Source: Candidatus Obscuribacter sp.
GTDB lineage: Bacteria; Cyanobacteriota; Vampirovibrionia; Obscuribacterales; Obscuribacteraceae
Length of the DNA: 64,000 nucleotides
Assembly: GCA_016712465.1 (NCBI GenBank)
Contig: JADJQZ010000001.1
Location: 1 to 64,000 of the forward strand
Direction of reading: 5' to 3'
The position numbers were made by a program, and so were the translations under genes. Positions 62,643 to 64,000 of the stretch are shown here, piece after piece. Each line of letters begins with the position of its first letter. The stretch's first letter is position 1. Under the pieces are notes generated by a model. It was not told the origin of the DNA and made no database searches. It saw nothing but the letters and a program-made list of their open reading frames with translations.

Positions 62643-62678
62643 CCCGCCCGAGATTCCGTTCAAGACGGCTCGGGCGGG
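62643..62678 (+). terminator. Terminator of the Bat-like operon
   Basis: Ten-base-pair GC stem CCCGCCCGAG/CTCGGGCGGG with a 16-base loop, 28 bases after the last stop, followed by TCCTCCTGTCG. Confidence 0.7.
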
Positions 62679-62730
62679 TCCTCCTGTCGTTTCGCAATTG
62701 ACTTGCAAGCCAAGAGAAAAGGACCCCCGA

Positions 62731-63615
62731 ATGACCAATGCCAAAGGCGAGCCGGTCTCGCTTCCTGCTTCCCCGCTTCTCTCTTTTGACGATATGCGCT
62801 TCGTGCTCGCTCTCTGCCTGGAAGCCGGCAAAATTGCCATTGCCATGCGAGCCGGGGTCGATATTTCCACCAAATTCAACGCCGAAGATCTGGTAACCAC
62901 CGCCGACAAGGCTCTTTCGGAGCTGATCATGAAGCGGCTTGCCGAGCGCTTTCCGGAAGACCTGGTGCTATCGGAGGAGGCGCCCTGGCTTGCCGCCAAT
63001 GACGGACGCCGCCGCTGGATCATCGATCCCATCGATGGTACCAAGTTCTATGTGGACGGTTCCGGCAAATACGCCATCATGGTGGGTTTGATCGTGGACG
63101 GTCGAGAAGCCTTCGGGGCTCTGGCCATCCCGGCTCGTGATGTGGCTTTCATGGGAGGACCTGGTCTGGGTGCCTTCGTCTATCGGGAGGAGGCACTCAC
63201 ACCGCTCGCCGGTGCCGTCTCCGCTCTCGATTCTGACTACCAGCTCGGTGCAAGACCGCTTCGGCTGATGGTCAGCAAGAATGATCTGAATGCCAATCCC
63301 TGGCTCAAGGAACTGCCCGGGGTGGAGCTGGTTACCGCTTCCAGTATCGGCTTTGATGTCTACGAATTGCATCTGCGGCTGGCCGATCTCTTCGTCCACA
63401 TTCGTCCCACCCTCGGTTACTGGGATACCGCTGCTTCGGGTGCCGTGGCACAGTCCATGGGCTTTGAAGTGGGCAGCGAGAAGGCTGATTTTCTCAGCTA
63501 CGGCTACGAGAGCCCCACTCATCTGCCCCACGTTGTGATCGGTAAGCCCGGTGCTCTCAAGGTCTGGCGGTGCTTGTTTGAAGAGCACTGCCGCCGCGCT
63601 GCCGCCGCTGACTGA
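62731..63615 (+). CDS. Inositol monophosphatase-family phosphatase
   Basis: 294 residues from the ATG at 62731, with AAAGGA 8 bases upstream. Metal-dependent phosphatases of this family hydrolyse inositol phosphate, histidinol phosphate, 3'-phosphoadenosine phosphate or fructose bisphosphate. LSEEAPW (Glu82/83), IDPIDGTKFYVDG (Asp99, Asp102) and GYWDTAASGAVAQ (last Asp near 229) make up the full three-metal site. Substrate cannot be told from sequence. Monocistronic with a strong terminator. Confidence 0.9.
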   Translation: MTNAKGEPVSLPASPLLSFDDMRFVLALCLEAGKIAIAMRAGVDISTKFNAEDLVTTADKALSELIMKRLAERFPEDLVLSEEAPWLAANDGRRRWIIDPIDGTKFYVDGSGKYAIMVGLIVDGREAFGALAIPARDVAFMGGPGLGAFVYREEALTPLAGAVSALDSDYQLGARPLRLMVSKNDLNANPWLKELPGVELVTASSIGFDVYELHLRLADLFVHIRPTLGYWDTAASGAVAQSMGFEVGSEKADFLSYGYESPTHLPHVVIGKPGALKVWRCLFEEHCRRAAAAD

Positions 63616-63652
63616 TTCGCTGTAGCGAATTTCGAAGCGGCTCGATGTTTGA

Positions 63653-63708
63653 AGACCGGCTGAAGCAAGCGCGAAGCATTCTAATGCTTCCAGCTCTTCA
63701 GCCGGTCT
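63653..63708 (+). terminator. Rho-independent terminator of the phosphatase gene
   Basis: Thirteen-base-pair stem AGACCGGCTGAAG/CTTCAGCCGGTCT followed directly by CCTTTTT. Confidence 0.85.
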
Positions 63709-63778
63709 CCTTTTTGCAGTGAGGCTATGCAAGAATATAGTATAAATCTCGAAAAAAGCTTCGCTTGAAGCTTGATTG

Positions 63779-63812
63779 TTCGGTTCGGTTCGGTTCGGTT
63801 CGGTTCGGTTCT
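63779..63812. repeat. CGGTT pentanucleotide tandem repeat
   Basis: Six perfect CGGTT units (63781-63810) plus partial units at each end, in a non-coding region. Next to the strong hairpin at 63823. Confidence 0.9.
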
Positions 63813-63822
63813 TGCCGATGGA

Positions 63823-63864
63823 CTCGTCGGTTCGCCCGGTCCGGTACCCGGGTGAACCGACGAG
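63823..63864 (+). terminator. Strong GC hairpin followed by T run
   Basis: Stem CTCGTCGGTTC/GAACCGACGAG, extended inside by CCCGG/CCGGG, followed by GTGCTCTTTTT on the plus strand. No plus-strand gene lies between it and the earlier terminator, so it may end a short transcript containing the CGGTT repeats, or act on the minus-strand gene at the right edge. Confidence 0.7.
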
Positions 63865-63952
63865 GTGCTCTTTTTCAGGGCTTTCTAGGTCTGTCTTTTG
63901 ACCCTGGGGCGGGCGAAACTGTCAGGTCAGGGCCGGTATTGCCCCTTGCCAT

Positions 63953-64000
63953 TCAGCCGCCGAAGAGAAGACCGCCCTTGGGATTGTGCCGCAGGATGTA
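63953..64000 (-). CDS. C-terminal end of a minus-strand gene, partial
   Basis: The minus-strand frame from the right edge reads YILRHNPKGGLLFGG then TGA (63953-63955). Only 15 residues are visible; the gene continues beyond the window. Too short to assign. Called a gene because the frame is open to the edge and the sequence has coding-like composition. Confidence 0.35.
   Translation of the reverse strand, partial: YILRHNPKGGLLFGG

Overview
The window looks like part of a Gram-negative bacterial chromosome with medium-high GC. It carries an RseP-type site-2 protease, two FtsH-type membrane proteases, Bat-type von Willebrand A (VWA) membrane proteins, a TldD/TldE pair and a BtpA-family protein. 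The BtpA protein, a PATAN (DUF4388) protein, an archaeal/eukaryotic-type prolyl-tRNA synthetase and many unfamiliar membrane proteins would fit a non-photosynthetic relative of Cyanobacteria (Vampirovibrionia/Obscuribacterales-like). This placement is a low-confidence inference; no rRNA or other taxonomic marker is present.

Layout. 1-5.7 kb (minus strand): a secreted HExxH protein running off the left edge, NadD, a small HExxH protein and an atypical FtsH paralogue. 6.27-9.51 kb: one IS21-family element with matching ends and an 8-bp target duplication, whose istA and istB each carry two single-base frameshifts. 9.6-21.5 kb (minus): secreted and membrane proteins, a YiiX-like permuted papain-fold protein, a patatin, TldE/TldD, an alpha/beta hydrolase, a LysM protein, a beta-helix protein with a Cys-rich hexapeptide repeat and an S41 protease. 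21.5-22.7 kb: non-coding, with four exact-period 34-bp repeats. 22.7-30.7 kb (minus): an AidB-like acyl-CoA dehydrogenase split by one base, a coiled-coil membrane protein, a structured non-coding stretch, and a pair made of a MoxR/CobS-like AAA+ ATPase and a membrane protein with both a metallopeptidase and a VWA domain. 31-35 kb: a Flp-type pilin with a Gly/Ser/Asn tail, ProS, a PATAN protein and BtpA.

36.2-40.6 kb (plus): a strongly codon-biased run of a hypothetical protein, canonical FtsH, RseP and a small membrane protein, which reads as a membrane protein quality-control locus. 40.6-50.5 kb: an accessory island containing a 1964-residue beta-helical repeat protein of lower GC, orphan membrane proteins and a VapBC-type toxin-antitoxin pair, punctuated by four copies of a dispersed repeat (terminator-like hairpin, T run and a GACCGGTC palindrome). 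50.6-57.8 kb: methyltransferase, GNAT acetyltransferases, a MinD/ParA-like NTPase with an altered P-loop, a histone-deacetylase-family protein and a degenerate GGDEF protein. 58.3-62.6 kb (plus): a Bat-like operon (VWA, TPR, VWA, large membrane-anchored protein, small four-helix protein), then an inositol-monophosphatase-family gene. The start of another minus-strand gene's C-terminus lies at the right edge.

The strongest themes are membrane-associated proteolysis (at least seven HExxH/HExxxH proteins plus S41 and papain-fold proteins), two separate VWA systems of which only one has an adjacent MoxR ATPase, and a set of non-coding repeats that do not match a standard feature class.
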